Assembly (NCBI GenBank): GCA_022376925.1
Contig: JAIOJX010000025.1
Location: 95,135,608 to 95,199,607 of the forward strand
Direction of reading: 5' to 3'
DNA: 64,000 nt
DNA from: Tragulus kanchil
Lineage: Eukaryota; Chordata; Mammalia; Artiodactyla; Tragulidae
Made by a program: the position numbers and the translations under genes. The notes below the pieces were generated by a model. It worked only from the letters and a program-made list of their open reading frames with translations. It had not been told where the DNA came from and searched no databases. Shown here piece after piece: positions 20,941 through 31,651 of the stretch; the stretch's first letter is position 1, and every line of letters begins with the position of its first letter.

Positions 20941-23120
20941 AGATGGAGATTTGTAACACTGTTCAGGAGGCAGTGATCAAAACCATCCCAAATAAAAAGA
21001 AATCCAAGAAGGCAAAGTGGTTGTGTGAGGAGACTTTACAAATAGCTGAGGAAAGAAGAGAAGAGAAATACAAAGGAGAAAGGGAAAGATACATTCAACT
21101 GAATGCAGAGGTCCAGAGAACAAGGAAAGATAAGAAAGAAGGCCATCGTATGTGAGAAAGGCAAAGAAATAAAGGATATCAGAATAGGAAAGACTAGAGA
21201 TTTCTTTAAGAGAATTGTAGATATCAAGGGAATATTTATGCAAAGATGGTCACATAAAAAGGATAGAAATGGTAAGGACCTAACAGAAGAAGAGATTAAA
21301 AAGAGGTGGCAAGAATACTCAGAAGAACTATACAAAAAGGTCTTAATGACCCAGGTAACCATAATGGTGTGTCACTCACCTAGAGTCAGACATCCTGGAG
21401 TGTGAAATCAAGTGGGCCTTAGGAAGCATTACTATGAACAAAGCTAGTGGAGGTGATGGAATTTCAGCTGAGTTATTGCAGATCCTAATAAGTGATGCTG
21501 TTAAAGTCTGCACTCAATTTGTTCATAGAGCTGAAAAATGTTAGTTTTCATTATAATCACAAAGAAGTGCCAAAGGATATTCAAACTACTAGACAGTTGC
21601 ACTCGTTTCACATGTTAGTAAGGTTATGCTCAAAATCTTTCAAGCTAGACTTCAACAGTAAGTGAACTGAGAACTTCTAGGTTTGAATCTGGGTTTAGAA
21701 AAGGCAGATGGATCAGAGATCAAGTTGCCAACATTCATTGGATCATAGAGAAAGCAAGGGAATTGCAGAAATTCATCTACTTCTGCTTCATTGACTATAT
21801 GAAAGCCTTTGACTGCGTGGACCACCACAAACTGGAAAATTCTTAAAGACACCTTACTTGTCTCCTGAGAAACCTGTATGTGGGTCAAGAAGTAACAGTT
21901 AGAACTGGACCTGAAACAACGTACCGCTTCAAAACTGGTATAGGAGTACGACAAAGTTGTATGTTGTCACCCTGTTTATTTAACTTACATACAGAGTACA
22001 TCATGCTGGGAGAAATATTAACAACCTCAGATGGAGATTTGTAACACTGTTCAGGAGGCAGTGATCAAAACCATCCCAAATAAAAAGAAATCCAAGAAGG
22101 CAAAGTGGTTGTGTGAGGAGACTTTACAAATAGCTGAGGAAAGAAGAGAAGAGAAATACAAAGGAGAAAGGGAAAGATACATTCAACTGAATGCAGAGGT
22201 CCAGAGAACAAGGAAAGATAAGAAAGAAGGCCATCGATGTGAGAAAGGCAAAGAAATAAAGGATATCAGAATAGGAAAGACTAGAGATTTCTTTAAGAGA
22301 ATTGTAGATATCAAGGGAATATTTATGCAAAGATGGTCACATAAAAAGGATAGAAATGGTAAGGACCTAACAGAAGAAGAGTTTAAAAAAGAGGTGGCAA
22401 GAATACTCAGAAGAACTATACAAAAAGGTCTTAATGACCCAGGTAACCATAATGGTGTGTCACTCACCTAGAGTCAGACATCCTGGAGTGTGAAATCAAG
22501 TGGGCCTTAGGAAGCATTACTATGAACAAAGCTAGTGGAGGTGATGGAATTTCAGCTGAGTTATTGCAGATCCTAATAAGTGATGCTGTTAAAGTCTGCA
22601 CTCAATTTGTTCATAGAGCTGAAAAATGTTAGTTTTCATTATAATCACAAAGAAGTGCCAAAGGATATTCAAACTACTAGACAGTTGCACTCGTTTCACA
22701 TGTTAGTAAGGTTATGCTCAAAATCTTTCAAGCTAGACTTCAACAGTAAGTGAACTGAGAACTTCTAGGTTTGAATCTGGGTTTAGAAAAGGCAGATGGA
22801 TCAGAGATCAAGTTGCCAACATTCATTGGATCATAGAGAAAGCAAGGGAATTGCAGAAATTCATCTACTTCTGCTTCATTGACTATATGAAAGCCTTTGA
22901 CTGCGTGGACCACCACAAACTGGAAAATTCTTAAAGACACCTTACTTGTCTCCTGAGAAACCTGTATGTGGGTCAAGAAGTAACAGTTAGAACTGGACCT
23001 GAAACAACGTACCGCTTCAAAACTGGTATAGGAGTACGACAAAGTTGTATGTTGTCACCCTGTTTATTTAACTTACATACAGAGTACATCATGCTGGGAG
23101 AAATATTAACAACCTCAGAT
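20941..23120. repeat. tandem duplication D7 inside BovB (period 1088 bp)
   Basis: Arm A is 20941-22032 and arm B 22029-23120, sharing 4 bases 'agat' at the join. The BovB consensus order shows that the left flank of A and the right flank of B are the natural ones, so one arm is extra. Differences are a few bases: one extra base near 21150 and small changes near 21294-21304 against 22381-22390. Both arms carry the same old BovB mutations. Confidence 0.96.
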
Positions 23121-23404
23121 ATGCAGATGATACCACTGGAATAGCAGAAAGTGAAGAGGAGCTAAAGAGCCTCTTGATAAAGGTGAAAGAGGAGAGTGAA
23201 AAAAGCTGGCTTAAAACTCAACATTCAAAAAACTAAGATCATGATGGCAAATAGATGTGGAAAAAGTGGGAGCAGTGACAGATTTTATTTTCTTGGGCTC
23301 TAAAATCACTGTGGACAGTGATTGCAGCCGTGAAATTAAAAGACAGTTGCTCCCTTGAAGGAAAGCTGTGACAAACCTAGAGAGCATATTAAAAAGTAGA
23401 GACA

Positions 23405-23621
23405 GAGCTTCCCTGGTGGTCCAGTGGGTAAAGATACTGCCTTGCAATACAAGGGGTGCCAGTTCCATCCCTGGCCTGGGAAGATCCCAAGTGCTGCAGA
23501 ACAGCTGGACCGATGTGTCCAACTACCCTGCCAGAGCTCTGGAGCGCATGAATATAAACAGATGAAAGACCAATAGAAGTGACCCCCCCCCCCAAAAAAA
23601 ATACATATATTAAAAAAAATA
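23405..23621 (+). mobile_element. tRNA-Glu-type SINE in BovB, 13-bp TSD
   Basis: The head 'agcttccctggtggtccagt' is followed by 'gccagttccatccctggcct' and 'tgtgtccaactaccctgcca', then an internal deletion after 'ctggagcgcatgaatat'. A C-run and A-rich tail follow 'gaccaatagaagtg'. Target-site duplication: 'aaaagtagagaca' at 23392-23404 and 'aaaagcagagaca' at 23622-23634. It interrupts the BovB 3' part, so it is younger than BovB. Confidence 0.87.
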
Positions 23622-24184
23622 AAAAGCAGAGACATCACTTTTTTGACAGAGGTCCATATAGTCAAGGCTATGGTTTTTCCAGTAGTCACATACAGATGTG
23701 AGAGTTGGACCACAAAGAAGGCTGAGCACTAAAGAATTGATGCCTTTGAACTCTGGTGTTTAAGAAGACTCTTGGGAGTCCCTTGCACAGAGAGGAGGTC
23801 AATCCTAAAAGAAATCAACCCTGAATAGGCATTGGAAGGACTAATGCTGAAGCTGAAGCTCCAGTACTTCAGCCACCTGATGTGAAGACATGATTCATTG
23901 GAAAAGACCCTGATGATGGGAAATATTGAAGGCAGAAAGAGAAGGGGACAGCAGGGGATCCAATGGTTAGATACCATCACCGATTCAATGAAGATGAATT
24001 TGAGCAAACTCCAGGAAATAGTGAAGGGAGCCTGGTGTGCTGCAGTCCACAGGTGATCGCAGAGTTGGACATGACTTAGCAACCGAACAGGAACTAGTAG
24101 TAGTTTCAGCTTATAAGGGTCACTAATTGTTTACTCTCTCATTAAAGATATAACAGCTGGATGATCAAATGATGTCATATCTAG

Positions 24185-24365
24185 CAGAGTTAAGATTTTT
24201 GAGTCTCCTTCTTCAAATCTTGGTTTTATCACTTGCAAGCTATGTGACTTTAGGCAAATTGCACAGCCTCTCTGAGTAATGACCATGGCACTTACCTCAC
24301 AGTGTGTTGTGAGGACTAAATGAGCTAGCTGTATAAAGGTATTGGCATAGACCAAGCCCTGAAAC
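24185..24365 (-). mobile_element. MIR SINE remnant
   Basis: 'ctatgtgactttaggcaaat', 'cagcctctctgagtaatgac', 'gttgtgaggactaaatgagc' and 'ggtattggcatagaccaagc' match minus-strand MIR well. Confidence 0.75.
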
Positions 24366-24900
24366 ATTGGCACCTTCTCTGTTCATTTTCTTCATTTTAT
24401 CTTTCTTACATCACTCTTCTTATTACCTGACCTTTACTAGTGTGAATAGTTTCAGTATATGAAAGGCTTGCCTCTTCCAGGCCAGAGAGAGTCATCTAAA
24501 CCTGTGCAGGGCTGAGAAATACTTGCAGGTCAAGAAGTCAAGAAAAGGATATCTAGTGAAAATTCTTGGAAAAGTGTTTTTGTTCAACTGAAAGTTACAA
24601 GTTTAGGTCAAAGAGAAATCCCTAAGGAAGGTAGTAGAGGACCTCTTCTACCTCCTCACAGAAATAGTCAAGGATGTGGCTTATTACTTCACCTGAAGGG
24701 TGGCTTTCCCTGCCCTCCTGGGATGTTGTTAACTCTGAGTCACAGCTGTGTCACCCTCTCCTGCCAGCCCAATGCCACTTCCTGTGGCTGGTGAGGATTT
24801 TCCTCCAACAGCTCCTAAGCCTGTCATGACCTTCATGTTTTAAAGGAACACCAGAGGGTATATGATGTTGTGAAGCATAGCTCCAGCCCAGGAAACTGGG
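24366..24900. other. unassigned, possibly unique sequence
   Basis: Moderately GC-rich stretch around 24640-24840 with no repeat family recognised. No frame of note and no splice-bounded exon I can defend. Confidence 0.4.
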
Positions 24901-24904
24901 AATT

Positions 24905-25055
24905 TGGCTTCTGGTTCCAACTTCAGTCCTAATTCTTCAGTTGACTTTGGGCATGTCATTATCCTTTTTCCACTCCAGTTCTACTAAGTGTAAGGTACGT
25001 AGAATAACATCTACCTTTCTGAATTCATAGGATCATTTGAAGATTCCATAACAAC
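24905..25055 (-). mobile_element. MIR SINE remnant
   Basis: 'ttctggttccaacttcagtc', 'gttgactttgggcatgtcat' and 'agaataacatctacctttct' in minus-strand MIR order. Confidence 0.6.
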
Positions 25056-25089
25056 ATATTCAGATGCCTTCACACATTTAAACATTCTT

Positions 25090-25419
25090 TTTTTTTTTTT
25101 TAAAGATTTATTTATTTATTTTAGGTGGGGGTCGGGTTGGGGAGGGAGGGGAGTGGGCGGGCCACTTCTGTTGGTCTTTCATTTCTCTATTTTCATCCAT
25201 CCTTGTTCCTTGGCTCCTGTGGGCCTCCCATCACGGTGGCCTCTGTTGTCACTGAGCCCCGGCTCTGGGCGCGTGTGCTCCAGAGCTCCGGTTCGGTAAT
25301 TGGACACATGGGTCCAGTTGCTCCGCGGCATGTGGGATCTTCCCAGGCCAGGGATCGAACCGGCGCCCCTTGCACTGCAAGGTGGTGTCCTTACCCACTG
25401 GACCACCAGGAGAAGCCCC
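25090..25419 (-). mobile_element. young tRNA-Glu-type SINE, perfect 15-bp TSD
   Basis: The best-preserved copy of the family (330 bp, minus strand). On its sense strand the B-box is canonical: 'ggcgccggttcgatccc'. The body carries 'ggagctctggagcacacgcg', then 'cacaggagccaaggaacaag', the GC-rich module 'gcccactcccctccctcccc' and an AAATAAATAAATC tail before the A-run. A perfect 15-bp duplication 'catttaaacattctt' lies at 25075-25089 and 25420-25434. CpG retention and the intact duplication suggest recent insertion. Confidence 0.93.
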
Positions 25420-25499
25420 CATTTAAACATTCTTATTTGCCCTTTATTATGATACAGTTGAGTGTGATGAGAGAAGCAGGGACTTGAAAAAGAACTGAG

Positions 25500-25655
25500 A
25501 CCTGATTTCAGCTTTGGTACTTGCTAACTTTGTGACCTTAAGTCAATCCCTTAGTTTCTTTGAGCTTGATTTCCTCATTAGTAAAATACAATGATCATCT
25601 CATGGGTGTTTGTGGGTTTCAAATAAAATGAACTTTTGCAAGATGTTAGTTTTTC
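25500..25655 (-). mobile_element. MIR SINE remnant
   Basis: 'ctaactttgtgaccttaagt', 'tgagcttgatttcctcatta' and 'gtaaaatacaatgatcatct' in minus-strand MIR order. Confidence 0.65.
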
Positions 25656-25769
25656 TTTTTCTCTAATGGCTCTATCCAGGTTTGTTTATTTTAAATAAGC
25701 TTTCCCCCTTTTTATTTGGTTTACAAATTTTACGTAGGTATGATGTGGAGTATTTCTTATTTGTTTTCC

Positions 25770-25845
25770 AGAATTATATGTGTATATATGTATATCTATA
25801 CACATATATTTATTTATATACATGTATATAAAATATTTGTATAAA
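25770..25845. repeat. TA-rich low-complexity tract
   Basis: Alternating purine-pyrimidine AT-rich DNA ('tgtgtatatatgtatatcta' and similar). Not a clean microsatellite. Confidence 0.6.
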
Positions 25846-25993
25846 GCTATTTAAACCTTCCTTGGATTTCTTAGGCATATATGTTACATATGTTTACTTA
25901 TCAATAATAATTTTATCAAAGTATTTATGTGTATGTGATATATTTTTATCTGTATCTGTATCTATCTATTGATTAATAGATATAACACATCTT

Positions 25994-26188
25994 GAGCTTC
26001 CCAAGTGGTGCTAGTGGTAAAGAATCTACCTGCTAATGCAGGAGACACAGGAGATGCCAGTTCAATCCCTGAGCTGGGAAGATCTCCCGGAGGAGGGCAT
26101 GGCCCAGTCCAGTATTCTTGCCTGGAGAATCTCATGAACATCCATAGGGTCACAGAGAGTTGAACACAACTGAAGTGACTTAGCACGC
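25994..26188 (+). mobile_element. Bov-tA SINE
   Basis: 'gagcttcccaagtggtgcta', 'aaagaatctacctgctaatg', 'agttcaatccctgagctggg' and 'ccagtattcttgcctggaga', then the BovB-derived end 'acagagagttgaacacaact'. Confidence 0.88.
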
Positions 26189-26510
26189 ATTCTGTTAGGT
26201 ACAAGGTGATATTTCATTGGGGTTTTGGTTTGCATTTCCCCAATAATTAGTGATGTTGAACATCTTTCCACGTGTCTGTTTGTCAATTAGATGTTCTCTT
26301 AGGAAAAAAATGTCTATTTTGTCATTTTTTTCCTGTTGAATTATATGAGTTCTTTATGTATTTTTGGATATTAGCATCTTACCTGACCTGTCATTTGCAA
26401 ATATCTTCTCTCATTCAGTATGTTATCCTTTTTTTTTGACACTTTATTTCACTGTGCAAAACATTTTTAGTTTGATATTGTCTCAGTTGTTTGTTTTTCT
26501 TGTTTGGGAA

Positions 26511-26543
26511 GACACACACACACGCACACACACACACACACAC
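26511..26543. repeat. (AC)n microsatellite
   Basis: About 16 AC units, broken once by a G near 26524. It lies inside the antisense L1. Confidence 0.9.
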
Positions 26544-26690
26544 CCCACATATTTATAAGATCAATATAAAGAGACTACTACCTATGTCTTCTTCTAAGAT
26601 TTTTTTCGTTTCAGGTCTTATATTTGAGTCTTTAATCTGTTTCAAGTTTCATTTTTGCTTATGGTGTGAGAAAGTGAATATTTTGCATGT

Positions 26691-26892
26691 TAGTTGCTTA
26701 GTCATGCTAAACTTTTTTCAACCCCATGGACTGTAGCCTGTCAGGCTCCTCTGTCTATGGGATTCTCCAGGCAAGAATACTGGAGTGGGTAGCTATTCCC
26801 TCCTCTAGAGGATCTTCCTAACCCAGGGATCGAACCTGCATCTCCTGCATTGCACGCAAATTCTTTACCATTTGAGCCACCAGAGAAGCCCC
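26691..26892 (-). mobile_element. Bov-tA SINE, perfect 11-bp TSD
   Basis: Antisense Bov-tA with 'ccccatggactgtagcctgt', 'ggcaagaatactggagtggg', 'cccagggatcgaacctgcat' and 'gagccaccagagaagcccc'. The duplication 'attttgcatgt' lies at 26680-26690 and 26893-26903, and the L1 sequence continues across it. Confidence 0.92.
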
Positions 26893-27088
26893 ATTTTGCA
26901 TGTAGTTGTTCAGTTTTCCCAATACTATTTATTGGAGAGGCTATCTTTTTCCATTATATCTTCTCGTCTCCTTTCTTGTAGATTAGTTGATTGTGTGAGT
27001 ATGGGATATTTCTGGGTTTTCTGTTGTGTTCCATTGCTCTGTATGTCTGGTTTTTTTTTTTCTTTTTTTGTCAGTACCATACTGTTTT

Positions 27089-27109
27089 ATATATATATAT
27101 ATATATATT
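27089..27109. repeat. (TA)n microsatellite
   Basis: About ten TA units inside the L1, in a T-rich context. Confidence 0.85.
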
Positions 27110-27458
27110 ACTGTAGCTTTGTAGAATATTGAAATCTTCCTTCTACGGTTTTGTTGTTTTCTTTTCAAAACTGCTTTGGCTATTCTGGGTCTTTTGTGTT
27201 TCCATACAAATTTTAGAAGTATTTGTTTCAGTTCTGTGAAAAATGCCATTGGAATTTTGATAAGGATTTTATTGAATCTGTAAGTTGTTTTGATTAATAT
27301 GGTCATTTTAAGAATATTAATTCTTCCAATCCATAATGCCAGTATGTCTCGTATTGTCTTCAGTTTCTTTCATTAGTGTTGTGGTTTTCCAAGTGCAAGT
27401 CTTTTACCTACTTGACTAGATTTATTCTTAGGTATTTTATAGTTTTTGATGCAACTGC

Positions 27459-29801
27459 AAATAAAATTGTTATTCTCTTTTTCTGACAGTTTGCTATTAG
27501 GATGTGGAAATGCAACAAATTCTGTATATTAATTTTATATTGTAACTTTACTGAAATCATTGATAAGATCTAATAGTTTTTTGGTAACACCTTTAAAATT
27601 ATCTATCTATATATAGTATCAAGGAATCTGTAAACACTGACAGTCTTGCTTCTTCCTTTCCAATTTGGATTCCTTTGATTTCTTTTTAATGTCTGTAAGT
27701 TTTTATATTTTGTCAAATTTGGGAATTCTCAACCGTTACTTCTACAAGTACTTAAAAAATTTTTTTTTCTCCCCTCCTTCTGGAACACTGATGAGACAAA
27801 TGTTAGTTTTTTTTTAATATAGTCCCACCGTTCCTTAATGTTCTATTTATTTGTTTTTCCATTTTTTCTCTGTTGTTCAAGATGAATTATTTATATTGCT
27901 CCGTGTTCCATCTTCCAGTTCACTGATTTTTTTCTCTTATCTTCTCCATTCTATTTTTGCACCCATTCACTGAGGTTTTTATCTGGGTTATTGTACTTTT
28001 CAGTTCTAAAATTAATTTGGTTCTGTTTTTATTTCTTTACTAAGATTATCTATTTGTTTCATTTATTTCAAGTGTTTTGGTGATTGGTCGTTGAAACATT
28101 TGTATATGGCTGCTTTAAAATCTCTGTCAGATAATTCTAATATCATCAATATAGTGGTGTTGTTTTCTATGCATTGTTTTTTTTTACAGTCAGTTTGAAA
28201 TCTTCCTGTTTCTTGGTATAATGAGTGATTTTTAGTTGAAAATTAAATATTTTCCATTATGCTATGAAACTCTTTTCAAATCTTCTGTTCTAATTGGCTC
28301 TTTTTGTCTGGTAGAGATAGAAGCCTGGGTTTCCCATGTAACTTCTGTAGGAACACACACACTACATACACAAGTACATACTCTGAAAGGTTTTAGGGGG
28401 TCCTCTTTACTACTGGGCAAGCCTGGTTTCCCATGTGATCTCCAGTGGCACCATGGGTGGTGACCACATTATGTTGGACTTTAGTTGAAGTCCTGACTGA
28501 AGGAGTAGTGCTTGTTTACTTCTGGGTAGTGATAGAAATCCAGATGCCTCACAGAGCCCCCATTGACATCATGAGAAGAGGTGTGTCTCCTTTTAGGCCA
28601 ATACAGATGAAAGCCCTGGCTTCCTAGAACTAAATAAAATTGTTATTCTCTTTTTCTGACAGTTTGCTATTAGGATGTGGAAATGCAACAAATTCTGTAT
28701 ATTAATTTTATATTGTAACTTTACTGAAATCATTGATAAGATCTAATAGTTTTTTGGTAACACCTTTAAAATTATCTATCTATATATAGTATCAAGGAAT
28801 CTGTAAACACTGACAGTCTTGCTTCTTCCTTTCCAATTTGGATTCCTTTGATTTCTTTTTAATGTCTGTAAGTTTTTATATTTTGTCAAATTTGGGAATT
28901 CTCAACCGTTACTTCTACAAGTACTTAAAAAATTTTTTTTTTTTCCCCTCCTTCTGGAACACTGATGAGACAAATGTTAGTTTTTTTTTAATATAGTCCC
29001 ACCGTTCCTTAATGTTCTATTTATTTGTTTTTCCATTTTTTCTCTGTTGTTCAAGATGAATTATTTATATTGCTCCGTGTTCCATCTTCCAGTTCACTGA
29101 TTTTTTTCTCTTATCTTCTCCATTCTATTTTTGCACCCATTCACTGAGGTTTTTATCTGGGTTATTGTACTTTTCAGTTCTAAAATTAATTTGGTTCTGT
29201 TTTTATTTCTTTACTAAGATTATCTATTTGTTTCATTTATTTCAAGTGTTTTGGTGATTGGTCGTTGAAACATTTGTATATGGCTGCTTTAAAATCTCTG
29301 TCAGATAATTCTAATATCATCAATATAGTGGTGTTGTTTTCTATGCATTGTTTTTTTTTACAGTCAGTTTGAAATCTTCCTGTTTCTTGGTATAATGAGT
29401 GATTTTTAGTTGAAAATTAAATATTTTCCATTATGCTATGAAACTCTTTTCAAATCTTCTGTTCTAATTGGCTCTTTTTGTCTGGTAGAGATAGAAGCCT
29501 GGGTTTCCCATGTAACTTCTGTAGGAACACACACACATACATACACAAGTACATACTCTGAAAGGTTTTAGGGGGTCCTCTTTACTACTGGGCAAGCCTG
29601 GTTTCCCATGTGATCTCCAGTGGCACCATGGGTGGTGACCACATTATGTTGGACTTTAGTTGAAGTCCTGACTGAAGGAGTAGTGCTTGTTTACTTCTGG
29701 GTAGTGATAGAAATCCAGATGCCTCACAGAGCCCCCATTGACATCATGAGAAGAGGTGTGTCTCCTTTTAGGCCAATACAGATGAAAGCCCTGGCTTCCT
29801 A
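27459..29801. repeat. tandem duplication D8 (period about 1174 bp)
   Basis: Arm A is 27459-28626 and arm B 28632-29801. Differences are T-run length near 28930 and one base in the CA tract near 29530. The spacer is 5 bases. The part 28287-28626 reappears at 29461-29801 and, via D9, at 30567-30895. Confidence 0.94.
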
Positions 29802-31651
29802 CTTGACCTTCTCTGACGCCACCTTGGTGGAGGGATTTGGTGTACCTCATTACAGCCTGTCAAGAGTGGAAGCCCAGACTTCCTACTCAATCTTTGCTGG
29901 TGAAGGAAGGAGCGGGACATCAGTTTTTCTGTGGTGTTTGGTTGAAGTAGAGTGATTACTGACTAAAAGTTCTCCCCTTTCTTCATTCTTTGGTTAGAGA
30001 GAGAGGAGTTTTGTTGGGGTTTATAGTCTGTTCCCAGTAGTCTTTCTAGGTCATTAGATTGTTCAGCTCCATATCTGGAATGAGACAAAAAAAGAAAAAC
30101 ACCCCAAGGAATCCCAAGGAACTTACCACTGTGTTGTTTCTCAAGTCCCAAGGTCCCCAGCCAGTCTGCCTTTCAGTCTTCTTATGTTTGTTTTACATAT
30201 AATCCCCAAAGTTTTTAGTTCTCCTTAGTGGGAAGAGTATGGAAAAGTATGACCAAGCCTCTTCCCAGAAGAGAACATGCCATGTATTCATTTCTAAAAT
30301 AAAAATCCCATGAAAATGTTCAAAGATACAATTTATTCATCCCTGTTGTCCCTTTGAATCGGTTTTTCCTTAATCCAAAGTATTCCTAAATTGATTGACA
30401 GGGAGATTCACAAGACTAAAATGTACTTTTAGGATGATAATAAACCTCACAAGTAAAAGGTGGGTAAGTTCAGAAAAACTGTGCTAAACCATTTCTTTTA
30501 CTGCTGAGTTCCTGAGAACTTTTAATGTTAGTTCATATTCCAGCTTCCCAGGTAACAAGGGAAAAAGTTCTAATTGGCTCTTTTGTCTGGTAGAGATAGA
30601 AGCCTGGGTTTCCCATGTAACTTCTGTAGGAACACACACACTACATACACAAGTACATACCTAAAGGTTTACCTTACTACTGGGAAGCTGGCTTTACTCT
30701 GGGAACCTGGAGTGGGGCACCATGGGTGGTGACCACACTATGTTGGACTTTAGTTGAAGTCCTGACTGAAGGAGTAGTGCTTGTTTACTTCTGGGTAGTG
30801 ATAGAAATCCAGATGCCTCACAGAGCCCCCATTGACATCATGAGAAGAGGTGTGTCTCCTTTTAGGCCAATACAGATGAAAGCCCTGGCTTCCTACTTGA
30901 CCTTCTCTGACGCCACCTTGGTGGAGGGATTTGGTGTACCTCATTACAGCCTGTCAAGAGTGGAAGCCCAGACTTCCTACTCAATCTTTGCTGGTGAAGG
31001 AAGGAGCGGGACATCAGTTTTTCTGTGGTGTTTGGTTGAAGTAGAGTGATTACTGACTAAAAGTTCTCCCCTTTCTTCATTCTTTGGTTAGAGAGAGAGG
31101 AGTTTTGTTGGGGTTTATAGTCTGTTCCCAGTAGTCTTTCTAGGTCATTAGATTGTTCAGCTCCATATCTGGAATGAGACAAAAAAAGAAAAACACCCCA
31201 AGGAATCCCAAGGAACTTACCACTGTGTTGTTTCTCAAGTCCCAAGGTCCCCAGCCAGTCTGCCTTTCAGTCTTCTTATGTTTGTTTTACATATAATCCC
31301 CAAAGTTTTTAGTTCTCCTTAGTGGGAAGAGTATGGAAAAGTATGACCAAGCCTCTTCCCAGAAGAGAACATGCCATGTATTCATTTCTAAAATAAAAAT
31401 CCCATGAAAATGTTCAAAGATACAATTTATTCATCCCTGTTGTCCCTTTGAATCGGTTTTTCCTTAATCCAAAGTATTCCTAAATTGATTGACAGGGAGA
31501 TTCACAAGACTAAAATGTACTTTTAGGATGATAATAAACCTCACAAGTAAAAAGGTGGGTAAGTTCAGAAAAACTGTGCTAAACCATTTCTTTTACTGCT
31601 GAGTTCCTGAGAACTTTTAATGTTAGTTCATATTCCAGCTTCCCCAGGTAA
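29461..31651. repeat. tandem duplication D9 (period about 1094 bp)
   Basis: Arm A is 29461-30555 and arm B 30567-31651. The first 160 bases of arm B (30567-30725) are visibly degraded relative to arm A, with many missing bases ('acctaaaggtttaccttact' for a longer source stretch). The rest is nearly identical. This is what the error-prone end of a read or contig would look like. Confidence 0.93.
30725..31651. other. second arm of D9, no independent element
   Basis: Repeats the L1 5'-region remnant and the unassigned DNA of 29631-30555. The unassigned part (30300-30555 and its copy 31394-31651) shows no recognised family. Confidence 0.5.

Larger units (their letters stand above)
18064..24092 (+). 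mobile_element. near-complete RTE-BovB LINE, decayed and interrupted
   Basis: BovB runs 18064-18786 and 20469-24092. Removing the L1 insert, the SINE and the extra D6 and D7 arms leaves about 3.0 kb, close to a full element. The endonuclease region includes the frame starting YDPTTNAEDAEGEQFYKDLQ. The reverse-transcriptase region includes 'agctagtggaggtgatggaa', 'tactatgaacaaagc' and the 'ttcattgactatatgaaagc' stretch (degraded F-x-D-x-x-K-A-F). The 3' end reads 'gagttggacatgacttagca'. Frames are broken throughout, so it is inactive. Possible 14-bp target-site duplication with two mismatches at 18050-18063 and 24093-24106. Confidence 0.88.
26189..30300 (-). mobile_element. ancient L1M, antisense, with ORF1 and 5' region
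   Basis: From left: the ORF2 3' region ('attagtgatgttgaacatct', 'gagttctttatgtatttttg'), more ORF2 with 'taggtattttatagtttttg', an apparent internal deletion near 27690-27740, then ORF1 antisense (27740-28270). The reverse complement of 27775-27830 resembles the conserved WDNIKRTNIRVIGVPEGE region. A 5' UTR-like part follows from about 28270. Frames are broken throughout. Interrupted by a Bov-tA and enlarged by D8 and D9. A related copy lies at 50095-52780. Confidence 0.72.

Noticed and set aside
22031..22471. 146-residue plus-strand frame as a real protein
   Set aside because: It is the decayed BovB linker region (Lys/Glu-rich), broken in the other arm by one base.
26511..26543. AC tract as a Z-DNA or regulatory element
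   Set aside because: Common microsatellite inside an old L1, with nothing pointing to function.
28445..29955. Frame starting MAPWVVTTLCWTLVEVL, present up to three times
   Set aside because: It lies in the antisense L1 5' region and is multiplied by D8 and D9. Not a gene family.
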